A stretch of 64,000 bases of DNA from an uncultured Pelagibacteraceae bacterium (GTDB taxonomy: Bacteria; Pseudomonadota; Alphaproteobacteria; Pelagibacterales; Pelagibacteraceae): NCBI GenBank assembly GCA_902620525.1, contig CACNIK010000001.1, forward strand, positions 1 to 64,000, read 5' to 3'. Under the pieces are notes generated by a model. That model was not told the DNA's origin, ran no database searches, and worked only from the letters and a program-made list of their open reading frames with translations. This document shows positions 57,756 to 64,000 of the stretch, one piece after another. The first letter of the stretch is position 1. Each line of letters begins with the position of its first letter. The translations under genes and the position numbers were made by a program.

Positions 57756-58526
57756 TTATCTAGATGCTAATCTTGTATTTTGCATCGCTGCTGCCCAAAT
57801 CACAAGACCGAAAGCGATCTTATTGATAAAGTCAGCTAGGTTGTAAATAATGTTTAATGCATTAGCATCAACACCACCAGTTAAATAACCAAATACATAT
57901 CCTAAAGGATATATAGCCCAACCGATTGTTACGATAATTCTCATTGCGCTAAAAGCAGTTGACATAGCCTTGTTACCAGACTTTGCAGCTGCAGTTCCAG
58001 CTTCACCTGAGAATATTTCAAACAAGATGTAGATCCATCCAGCCATTCCAATTACGAAACCTACAAATGGTTGAATGTAACCAGCTTCACCTAAGTATCC
58101 ACCAATTAACATTACTAAAGAACCAATTAATAGTTTCCAGAAAATAGAAGTTGGCACCTTTCTTACAGCTGCCAAGATTAGATAGAATTCTACCATTTGA
58201 AGTGGCACAGTAATTAACCAGTCAATATATCTGTATACTGTTGGTGTATCACCAGTTGTCACCCAAACGTCTCGCATATACATATAATGGATAAACGCAA
58301 CACCAGTAACTAGTCCAGCTACTGAAATTGATGTTCTCCAAGATGCTGCTACCGTACCTCTTTCTGCGAAAAAGAATACTGTAGTTGCGATCATACCCAT
58401 TGATACAAGCCAGAAAGATATTCCTACGAAATCTCCTGTCTCAAGCATAGGCGTCGCAGCGTTAGCTGAACCAGTTATACCTAAAAAGGCAACTGCCGCT
58501 AAAGCTATTAGACTTAATTTTCTCAT
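57756..58526 (-). CDS. Proteorhodopsin, glutamine-type (blue-tuned), proton pump
   Basis: Light-driven outward proton pump with retinal. At 256 aa: signal peptide (about 1-23), seven membrane helices. Key residues, in this protein's numbers with the usual proteorhodopsin numbers in brackets: His80 (75), Asp102 proton acceptor (97), Gln110 spectral tuning (105), Glu113 proton donor (108), Lys236 retinal Schiff base (231). Gln at the tuning site is known to give blue (about 490 nm) absorption. Strong Shine-Dalgarno GAGGGAGG before ATG. The sequence is markedly less A/T-rich than neighbours. No retinal-synthesis genes lie in the window. Confidence 0.98.
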   Translation of the reverse strand: MRKLSLIALAAVAFLGITGSANAATPMLETGDFVGISFWLVSMGMIATTVFFFAERGTVAASWRTSISVAGLVTGVAFIHYMYMRDVWVTTGDTPTVYRYIDWLITVPLQMVEFYLILAAVRKVPTSIFWKLLIGSLVMLIGGYLGEAGYIQPFVGFVIGMAGWIYILFEIFSGEAGTAAAKSGNKAMSTAFSAMRIIVTIGWAIYPLGYVFGYLTGGVDANALNIIYNLADFINKIAFGLVIWAAAMQNTRLASR

Positions 58527-58753
58527 GAAAACCTCCCTCGTTAGTTAGTTTTCTATTTTAGTTTATTAATAAACTACCTAGTAAATGACAAATCAATCAT
58601 CACTAGATTAGCTGGACAGAACCATAATAAAAATCAGTGTTACAGTGAAGTCTTTTTTTTATAAAAAAAGCCCATTTTTCTAGGTTTTTTTAGTTTTTTT
58701 TGGGGATATTTCTGTTTAGTATGGTTTAAACACTAAAATTTTGGGGGAAAGAT
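58527..58753. promoter_or_regulatory. Divergent proteorhodopsin/prpE intergenic region
   Basis: At 227 bp this is the largest gap in the window. For proteorhodopsin (-), GAGGGAGG is the ribosome binding site and TTGTCA (about 58592-58587) is a possible -35, without a convincing -10 at 17 bases. For prpE (+), an inverted repeat TTTAGT...ACTAAA (58715-58720, 58732-58737) flanks the palindrome GTTTAAAC (58724-58731), then comes GGGGGAAAG as ribosome binding site. An A/T palindrome near 58651-58670 is probably chance. No small RNA was recognised. Confidence 0.5.
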
Positions 58754-60652
58754 TTGCAAAGCAAATATAAGGAAATATACGATTTTTCTATAGGCAAAAA
58801 AGAGAATTTTTGGAAGGAAGTCGCTGAAAACATATTTTGGTATAAAAAACCATCAAAAATACTAAATTCAAGCAACCCTCCTTTTTACAAATGGTATGAA
58901 GATGGAACAACAAACACTTGTTACAATGCTATAGACTTTCACATTGATAACGGTAGAGGTGAAAAGCTAGCAATAATTTACGACAGTCCTATAACAGGCT
59001 CAAAAAAAACATTTACATATAACCAGCTTAAAGAAAAAGTATCATTGTTTGCGGGTGCTTTAAAGAATCAGGGCATTAAAAAAGGTGATAGAGTGATTAT
59101 TTATATGCCGATGATACCTGAAGCAGTAATTGCAATGTTGGCATGTGGAAGAATAGGAGCAATTCATTCAGTTGTATTTGGTGGATTTGCAGCAAATGAA
59201 TTGGCTAGTAGAATTGATGACTCTAAAGCAAAAATAATTGTCTCAGCTTCATGCGGTTATGAACCAGGTCGAGTTGTTGAATATAAACCTCTGCTTAATA
59301 AAGCTTTGGAGATAGCTAAGCATAAGCCTAACAAATGTATAATTTTTCAGAGAGAGAAAAATAAAGCTGCATTAGACTCCAAAATGGACATTACTTGGGA
59401 AGACTCACTTAAAAATGTGAAACCTGAAAATTGTGTTGAAATGAATGCTAATGACTACGCATATATTTTATATACATCAGGTACAACAGGCTTACCTAAA
59501 GGTATTGTCAGAGATATTGGTGGTCACATTGTTGCGTTAAAATGGACTATGAAAAATATTTATAATATTGATCAAGACGATGTATGGTGGTCTGCTAGTG
59601 ATATTGGATGGATTGTTGGTCATTCATATATAGTTTATGCACCTTTATTTTACGGTTGTACAACAATACTTTTTGAGGGAAAACCTGTTGGGACACCTGA
59701 TGCTGGAGTTTTTTGGAGAGTAATTTCAGAACATAAAGTAAAATCGTTATTTACAGCTCCGACCGCTATTAGAGCAATTAAAAAAGAAGATCCCGACGGA
59801 AAATTCTTTAAAAAGTATGATTTAAGTAAATTCGATACATTATTTTTAGCTGGAGAAAGAGCTGATCCAGATACTATTAAATGGTTTGAAAATTTATCAA
59901 ACTCACCAGTAATTGATCATTGGTGGCAAACAGAAACAAGTTGGGCAATAACATCTAGTTGCACTGGTATTGAAAAGTTTCCAGTAAAGTATGGTTCTGC
60001 ATTTAAACCAGTTCCAGGATATGATTTGCAAGTTTTGAATTCAGAAGGAAAAGAAGTTGGCCCAGGTAAAATGGGAGACATAGTTGTAAAGCTTCCTCTT
60101 CCACCAGGAACTTTTCCCACTTTGTGGGGCGCTGATAAAAGATATAAAGAAAATTATATGACTAATTACCCAGGTTATTATCAAACATATGATGCAGGAC
60201 ACATAGATGAAGATGGTTATGTTTGGATAATGTCAAGGACTGACGACATAATAAATGTTGCTGGCCATCGACTTTCAACAGGTGCAATAGAGGAAGTTCT
60301 GGCTGAACATAAATCAGTTGCGGAATGTGCTGTAATTGGTATTGCAGACAAACTTAAAGGACAAATACCGATTGGGTTACTGGCTTTAAAAGCTGGAGTT
60401 AAACAAAAGAATGAAGAAATTATTAAAGAGTGTGTTTCAATGGTAAGGGACAAAGTTGGTCCTGTTGCAGCTTTCAAAATTGCTATAGTCGTTAAAAGAT
60501 TGCCAAAAACTAGATCTGGAAAAGTACTAAGGGGAACAGTAAGAAAAATTGCAGATAATGAACCTTATAAAATGCCGGCGACTATAGATGATCCAGCTAT
60601 TTTAGATGAAATTAAACAAGATCTTAAAGATAATAATATTCTAAAAGCTTAG
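58754..60652 (+). CDS. prpE: Propionyl-CoA/acyl-CoA synthetase (PrpE type)
   Basis: AMP-forming acyl-CoA synthetase. At 632 aa: N-terminal FWKEVAENIFWYKKPSKIL, SASCGYEPGRVVEYKPL (typical of the PrpE/ACSS3 branch rather than Acs), the AMP loop LYTSGTTGLPKGI (239-251), WWQTETSW, and the acetylation-controlled lysine in KTRSGKVLRG (Lys590). The start is TTG at 58754 behind a strong GGGGGAAAG site; no ATG is better placed. Likely substrates are propionate or related short acids. Its end overlaps the convergent amidohydrolase by 12 bp. Confidence 0.93.
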   Translation: MQSKYKEIYDFSIGKKENFWKEVAENIFWYKKPSKILNSSNPPFYKWYEDGTTNTCYNAIDFHIDNGRGEKLAIIYDSPITGSKKTFTYNQLKEKVSLFAGALKNQGIKKGDRVIIYMPMIPEAVIAMLACGRIGAIHSVVFGGFAANELASRIDDSKAKIIVSASCGYEPGRVVEYKPLLNKALEIAKHKPNKCIIFQREKNKAALDSKMDITWEDSLKNVKPENCVEMNANDYAYILYTSGTTGLPKGIVRDIGGHIVALKWTMKNIYNIDQDDVWWSASDIGWIVGHSYIVYAPLFYGCTTILFEGKPVGTPDAGVFWRVISEHKVKSLFTAPTAIRAIKKEDPDGKFFKKYDLSKFDTLFLAGERADPDTIKWFENLSNSPVIDHWWQTETSWAITSSCTGIEKFPVKYGSAFKPVPGYDLQVLNSEGKEVGPGKMGDIVVKLPLPPGTFPTLWGADKRYKENYMTNYPGYYQTYDAGHIDEDGYVWIMSRTDDIINVAGHRLSTGAIEEVLAEHKSVAECAVIGIADKLKGQIPIGLLALKAGVKQKNEEIIKECVSMVRDKVGPVAAFKIAIVVKRLPKTRSGKVLRGTVRKIADNEPYKMPATIDDPAILDEIKQDLKDNNILKA

Positions 60653-61954
60653 AGGTTTACCTTTTGATTCGACTAATATTTTTCCATCAGACATTACTAA
60701 TATTCCGTTTACAATAGTTCCGACTGGAAAACCTTTAACCTTATAATTATTAAAAGGTGTCCAACCACATTTACTCGCTATCATTTCATTTTTAATGATC
60801 ACCTCTTTCTTCATATCCACTATAGTCAAATCTGCATCAAAGCCCTCTTTTATAAACCCTTTGTTCTTAATTCCAAATATTTTACAAGGATTTTCGCACA
60901 TCAAATTAATAAGTTGATTTAATGTAAGTTTTCCATTGTTTACATGGTCGATCATAACTGGAAAAATAGTTTGAACTCCTGGCATTCCCGACGGAGAATC
61001 CGGATATTCCTTATCTTTATTCGCTTTTAAATGTGGAGCATGATCTGATCCTAAAACATCTACAATATTATTCTTTATTGCAGTCCACAGACGGTCATAA
61101 TGTTCTTTTCCCCTTAAAGGAGGATTCATTTGAGCATAAGTTCCTAACTTGTCATAACAATCAGGTGCATACAATGTTAAGTGCTGAGGAGTGGTTTCAA
61201 AAGTAACATTTTTTTTATGCATTGCTAAAAAATCTACTTCATCTTTTGTAGTTACGTGCAATACATGAATTTTCTTATTATATCTTTCAGCAATTTTTAC
61301 TACTCTTCGAGTAGAAGATATTGCACATTCAACATTTCTCCACTCGTGATGTGAATGAACATCCCCTTTCCTTATAAACTTTTTTCTCAATTTAATTATA
61401 TCTTCGTCCTCAGAATGAATAGAAACAACTCTATCGCTACTTGAAATTACTTTTTCTATATCTGCCTCTTTATCTACTAATAAATTTCCCGTTGAAGACC
61501 CAGCAAAAAGTTTTACACCACAGCATCCTTCAACATTTTTTAATTGTGCAAGTTGATCAGTATTTGATGGTGTGGCTCCAAAATAAAAAGCATAATTACT
61601 ATGCATCCTATTTTTGGCAGCTTTAAGTTTTTTTTCAAACTCAACTAAATTAGCTGTAGGTGGGTTAGTATTAGGCATTTCAAATAAAGATGTTACTCCG
61701 CCTAATACAGCTGCTCTACTTCCACTTTCTAAATCTTCTGCATCAGTTGAACCAGGCTCTCTAAAGTGAACTTGCGTATCTATTATACCAGGTAAAACAA
61801 TTTTATTTTCTGCATTATAAACTTTATGGTTATTTAAATCGGCTTTACCAATTGATTTTATTTTCCCTCCTGATACAGTAATATCAGTATTAGCTAGCTT
61901 ACCATCAATGTAGCAAGTTCCATTTTTTATGATGAGACTATTATTATCAGACAT
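60641..61954 (-). CDS. pyrC: Dihydroorotase-like cyclic amidohydrolase
   Basis: A 437-aa metal-dependent hydrolase of the dihydroorotase/allantoinase/hydantoinase group. Seen: VLPGIIDTQVHFREPGSTD, EMPNTNPPTA, GVKLFAGSSTGNLLVDK, SIHSEDED, HVLHVTT, and DVLGSDHAPH with the catalytic aspartate. The first metal-binding histidine of the HxH motif is Gln61 (QVH), as I recall from a dihydroorotase subfamily common in Bacteroidetes. It probably makes dihydroorotate for pyrimidines, but an allantoinase- or hydantoinase-like role is not excluded. Confidence 0.82.
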   Translation of the reverse strand: MSDNNSLIIKNGTCYIDGKLANTDITVSGGKIKSIGKADLNNHKVYNAENKIVLPGIIDTQVHFREPGSTDAEDLESGSRAAVLGGVTSLFEMPNTNPPTANLVEFEKKLKAAKNRMHSNYAFYFGATPSNTDQLAQLKNVEGCCGVKLFAGSSTGNLLVDKEADIEKVISSSDRVVSIHSEDEDIIKLRKKFIRKGDVHSHHEWRNVECAISSTRRVVKIAERYNKKIHVLHVTTKDEVDFLAMHKKNVTFETTPQHLTLYAPDCYDKLGTYAQMNPPLRGKEHYDRLWTAIKNNIVDVLGSDHAPHLKANKDKEYPDSPSGMPGVQTIFPVMIDHVNNGKLTLNQLINLMCENPCKIFGIKNKGFIKEGFDADLTIVDMKKEVIIKNEMIASKCGWTPFNNYKVKGFPVGTIVNGILVMSDGKILVESKGKPLSF

Positions 61955-61992
61955 AAATTTTAAGTATAATATACAATATTAAAATTATTAAA

Positions 61993-62865
61993 ATGAAAAA
62001 AGATCAAATTTATATTTTAAAAGACAGAGGTATAATCTCAGTTTTAGGTAAAGATTCTAAAGAATTTCTTCAAAACATAATTACGAATGACATTAATATT
62101 GTTAATAAAGATAATAGTATTTTTTCAGGAATTTTTACTCCTCAAGGAAAATATCTTTATGAATTTTTTGTAATAAAATCAGATGACGGATATTATTTAG
62201 ATAGTCCAGAAGAATATGTAGATGAATTAAAAATTTTTCTAGAAAAATATAAACTTAATTCGGATGTTAAAATTAATAGCGTTTCTAATAATTATGTTGT
62301 GGGTGTGATTTCAAATGAAAAATTTGAGGAAATAAAAAAACAAGAGAATAAGAATACTCAAACCCTAATATATAGAGATAGCCCTGTTTATAAGGACCCG
62401 CGATCAAAAAAATTGGGATCAAGAGTTTTATCAAATCTTGAAAAGTTATATCTAACCATAAAAAAATTAGCACTTAAAATTGAAGACAATAACAATTATT
62501 TTAGTGTGGCTCATGAGGCTGGGGTACCAATTAAAAACTTGAGGGAATTACAAAATAACTTATTTGGACTTGAGGCTAATTTTGAGGATCTTTCAGCAAT
62601 AGATTTTAAAAAAGGGTGTTATATAGGCCAAGAAAATACAGCAAGAATGAAATTAAAAAATAAAATAAGAAAGAAACTTTTGCCACTAATATCAGAAGAT
62701 AATTTAAAAATTGGAAGCGAGATTACATTAAATGGTGACTCAATTGGTAAACTTTTAATTGGCAATCCTTACCCTTTTGGATTAATTAATATTTTCAATA
62801 AAAATTTATCGGAATTAAAAAATAAAGAAATTTTAGTGGGTAAACAAAAAGCAAAAATAATTTAA
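61993..62865 (+). CDS. ygfZ: YgfZ/IbaG-like folate-dependent Fe-S maintenance protein
   Basis: A 290-aa GcvT-related protein (COG0354) that helps maintain certain Fe-S enzymes. The family motif KKGCYIGQENTARMK (K-G-C-Y-x-G-Q-E) is intact and the N-terminal half shows DRGIISVLGKDSKEFLQNIITNDI. Related to mitochondrial IBA57. Two bases before the racemase gene and probably co-transcribed with it. Confidence 0.92.
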   Translation: MKKDQIYILKDRGIISVLGKDSKEFLQNIITNDINIVNKDNSIFSGIFTPQGKYLYEFFVIKSDDGYYLDSPEEYVDELKIFLEKYKLNSDVKINSVSNNYVVGVISNEKFEEIKKQENKNTQTLIYRDSPVYKDPRSKKLGSRVLSNLEKLYLTIKKLALKIEDNNNYFSVAHEAGVPIKNLRELQNNLFGLEANFEDLSAIDFKKGCYIGQENTARMKLKNKIRKKLLPLISEDNLKIGSEITLNGDSIGKLLIGNPYPFGLINIFNKNLSELKNKEILVGKQKAKII

Positions 62866-62867
62866 TT

Positions 62868-63575
62868 ATGATAGGGATTTTAGGTGGCATGGGTACTCAA
62901 GCTGGTTTAGATTTTTCCACGAAGTTGGCAAAATTATATAGAGGGAAACTAGATCAAAAATACCCAATTTTTGTTTTATATAATAAGTCTGATGTACCTA
63001 AAAGATTGAGTGACAAAAAAGTTTATAAGAAAGTTTATAGAAGTTTATACCAAGGTTGTATTTTTTTACAAAAAAATAATTGTAAATTCATTACTATTCC
63101 ATGTAATACCGCACATCATTGGTTCGATGATTTAAAAAAAAACGTAAAGATTCCAATACTTAGTATGCCTAAAGAAGTATTTGCGTTTGCTAAAAAAAAT
63201 TGCGCTCGTGGATCTAAAGTTGGAATTCTGGCAACTGAAAGTACACTTAGTACTAAAATCTATCACAAATTTTTTGAAAAAAGATATAATTTAATTGAGC
63301 CAACACAAAACTTACAAAAAAGAAATGTAAATAAGTCTATTAACTTCGTTAAAAAAGGTAAGGTGAAAGAGGCAGAAAAAGTAATTAAGCCAGTTATAAA
63401 ATATCTTTTAAAAATGAAATGTAAAAAAATTATTCTTGCTTGCACTGAACTTCCTGTAGCAATATTTGCTTATAAGTCTTTTAAAAAAGTAAAATCATCA
63501 AAAACTTTTTTTGATCCTAATTTAATTTTAGCAAAAGCAGCGATGAAAAAATATAATTTAAAGAGCACTAAGTAG
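62868..63575 (+). CDS. Aspartate/glutamate racemase family protein
   Basis: A 235-aa cofactor-independent racemase. Both active-site cysteines are present: TIPCNTAHHW and LACTELPVA; the start MIGILGGMGTQAGLDF and VGILATESTLST are typical. Could make D-aspartate or D-glutamate, or use another amino acid (hydantoin-racemase relatives exist). Its end overlaps a short minus-strand ORF by 18 bp. Confidence 0.9.
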   Translation: MIGILGGMGTQAGLDFSTKLAKLYRGKLDQKYPIFVLYNKSDVPKRLSDKKVYKKVYRSLYQGCIFLQKNNCKFITIPCNTAHHWFDDLKKNVKIPILSMPKEVFAFAKKNCARGSKVGILATESTLSTKIYHKFFEKRYNLIEPTQNLQKRNVNKSINFVKKGKVKEAEKVIKPVIKYLLKMKCKKIILACTELPVAIFAYKSFKKVKSSKTFFDPNLILAKAAMKKYNLKSTK

Positions 63576-63677
63576 TCTCGATAGTGATGCCAAAATACCA
63601 TAACCACTTAACTCTATAAATAATACAATAAGGACAATAAGAATTATCTTTCTTCTTTTTCTAATAAACTCGACCAT
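63558..63677 (-). CDS. Putative 39-aa single-helix membrane protein
   Basis: ATG at 63677-63675, TAA at 63560-63558. The product has a basic start (MVEFIRKRRK), one hydrophobic helix (IILIVLIVLFIELSGYGIL) and a short tail. A positive N terminus followed by a clean 19-residue helix is typical of real small membrane proteins, and it fills most of an otherwise empty gap, with a 3' overlap of 18 bp as at other convergent junctions here. No recognised family; could also be chance in A/T-rich DNA. Confidence 0.42.
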   Translation of the reverse strand: MVEFIRKRRKIILIVLIVLFIELSGYGILASLSRLLSAL

Positions 63678-63766
63678 TTTGAACAATAACACATTTCTTA
63701 TAATGGCTAAATTGAAAAAATAATGATTTGTATACACAGGTTTAATTTTTATATATAGGAGTTCTA

Positions 63767-64000
63767 ATGGTTAAAATTAAGTCTGATATTGAAATTGCTA
63801 GAAAAGCAAAGATGCAGCCGATCGGTAATATTTTGAAAAAGTTTAAAATTCCTGACACTCCTTTTGCTTTTAGCCCAATGGGCCGCCATGTAGCAAAAAT
63901 AAATTTAAGATATATTAAAACACTTAAAGAAAAAGAAAAAAATCTAGTGCTGGTAACTGCAATTACACCAACTCCTGCTGGAGAAGGCAAAACGACTACC
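63767..64000 (+). CDS. fhs: Formate-tetrahydrofolate ligase, N-terminal part (runs off window)
   Basis: Makes 10-formyl-THF from formate, THF and ATP, feeding purine synthesis and C1 metabolism. The visible 78 residues (MVKIKSDIEIARKAKMQPIG...) end in VTAITPTPAGEGKTTT, the family's P-loop region. Start ATG 63767 with the ribosome binding site AGGAG at 63758-63762. In SAR11 this enzyme is linked to C1 oxidation. The rest lies beyond base 64000. Confidence 0.95.
   Translation, partial: MVKIKSDIEIARKAKMQPIGNILKKFKIPDTPFAFSPMGRHVAKINLRYIKTLKEKEKNLVLVTAITPTPAGEGKTTT

Noticed and set aside
58651-58670. A/T palindrome in the proteorhodopsin/prpE gap as a terminator
   Set aside because: It has almost no G:C pairs and lies upstream of both genes, where no transcript would end.
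1-64000. CRISPR arrays, insertion sequences, prophage, rRNA or tRNA genes
   Set aside because: No periodic repeat-spacer structure, no transposase or integrase reading frames and no structural RNA signatures were seen on either strand.

Overview
The window is an AT-rich (visibly around 70% A+T), densely coded stretch from a streamlined alphaproteobacterium. The best match is the SAR11 clade (Candidatus Pelagibacter and relatives). Reasons: very low GC and Lys/Ile/Asn-rich proteins, 1-20 bp spacers, alphaproteobacterial gene orders (aroQ-accB-accC; NDUFA12 with DUF2155; rpsF-rpsR-rplI-dnaB...cvpA-purF), a proteorhodopsin, and no IS elements, phage genes, CRISPR, rRNA or tRNA. Species assignment is inference; no database search was possible. 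No gene-free stretch reaches 300 bases; the largest gap is the 227-base proteorhodopsin/prpE intergenic region.

Layout. 1-4226 (-): PBP1A (ponA), prfB with a textbook +1 programmed frameshift, and a truncated AsmA-like gene. 4363-6195 (+): an RNase E/G. 6188-7169 (-): thiS-thiG. 7202-9403 (+): aroQ-accB-accC. 9400-10252 (-): NDUFA12 and DUF2155. 10343-11161 (+): a stand-alone protein related to the C-terminal end of B12-dependent ribonucleotide reductase. 11158-14651 (-): DUF2066-hda-aspS. 14677-16241 (+): purM-purN. 16243-18100 (-): pepA-ndk. 18231-25455 (+): an envelope operon lptF-lptG-lptD-surA-pdxA-rsmA. 25448-27993 (-): fabD-fabG-acpP-gmk. 28080-35160 (+): rpsF-rpsR-rplI-dnaB, an MMPL-type transporter, cvpA-purF. 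35157-42970 (-): psd-pssA-rlmE-guaB-TPR-guaA-panB-yfgM-bamB. 43041-44255 (+): icd. 44248-50199 (-): recA, an aldehyde dehydrogenase/DUF779 pair, and alaS.

50294-52862 (-): a GFA/CENP-V protein, a glycerate-kinase-like kinase and a TolC-family protein. 52985-55227 (-): a membrane GT39-like glycosyltransferase plus a GT2. 55301-55723 (+): dksA. 55720-58526 (-): proteorhodopsin with its own terminator, then ferredoxin-ferredoxin reductase-GST. 58754-60652 (+): prpE-type acyl-CoA synthetase. 60641-61954 (-): dihydroorotase-like amidohydrolase. 61993-63575 (+): ygfZ and an Asp/Glu racemase. A tiny membrane ORF lies on the minus strand, then the start of fhs (+), which runs off the window.

Most genes are core: envelope building (PBP1A, Lpt, SurA, Bam-like), phospholipid and fatty-acid synthesis, purine synthesis (purM, N, F, guaA, guaB), translation and replication. 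The parts that look special are architectural: a CBS-less IMP dehydrogenase, an RNase E/G without its zinc-link cysteines, a DksA without the four-cysteine zinc finger, a free-standing NrdJ-C-like protein, a glutamine-tuned (blue-type) proteorhodopsin, and ten convergent gene junctions of which nine overlap and the tenth is separated by one base. I did not find a convincing wholly new multi-gene system; the best candidates for new biology are the NrdJ-C-like protein, the modified RNase E, and several operator-like repeats in the few real intergenic spaces.
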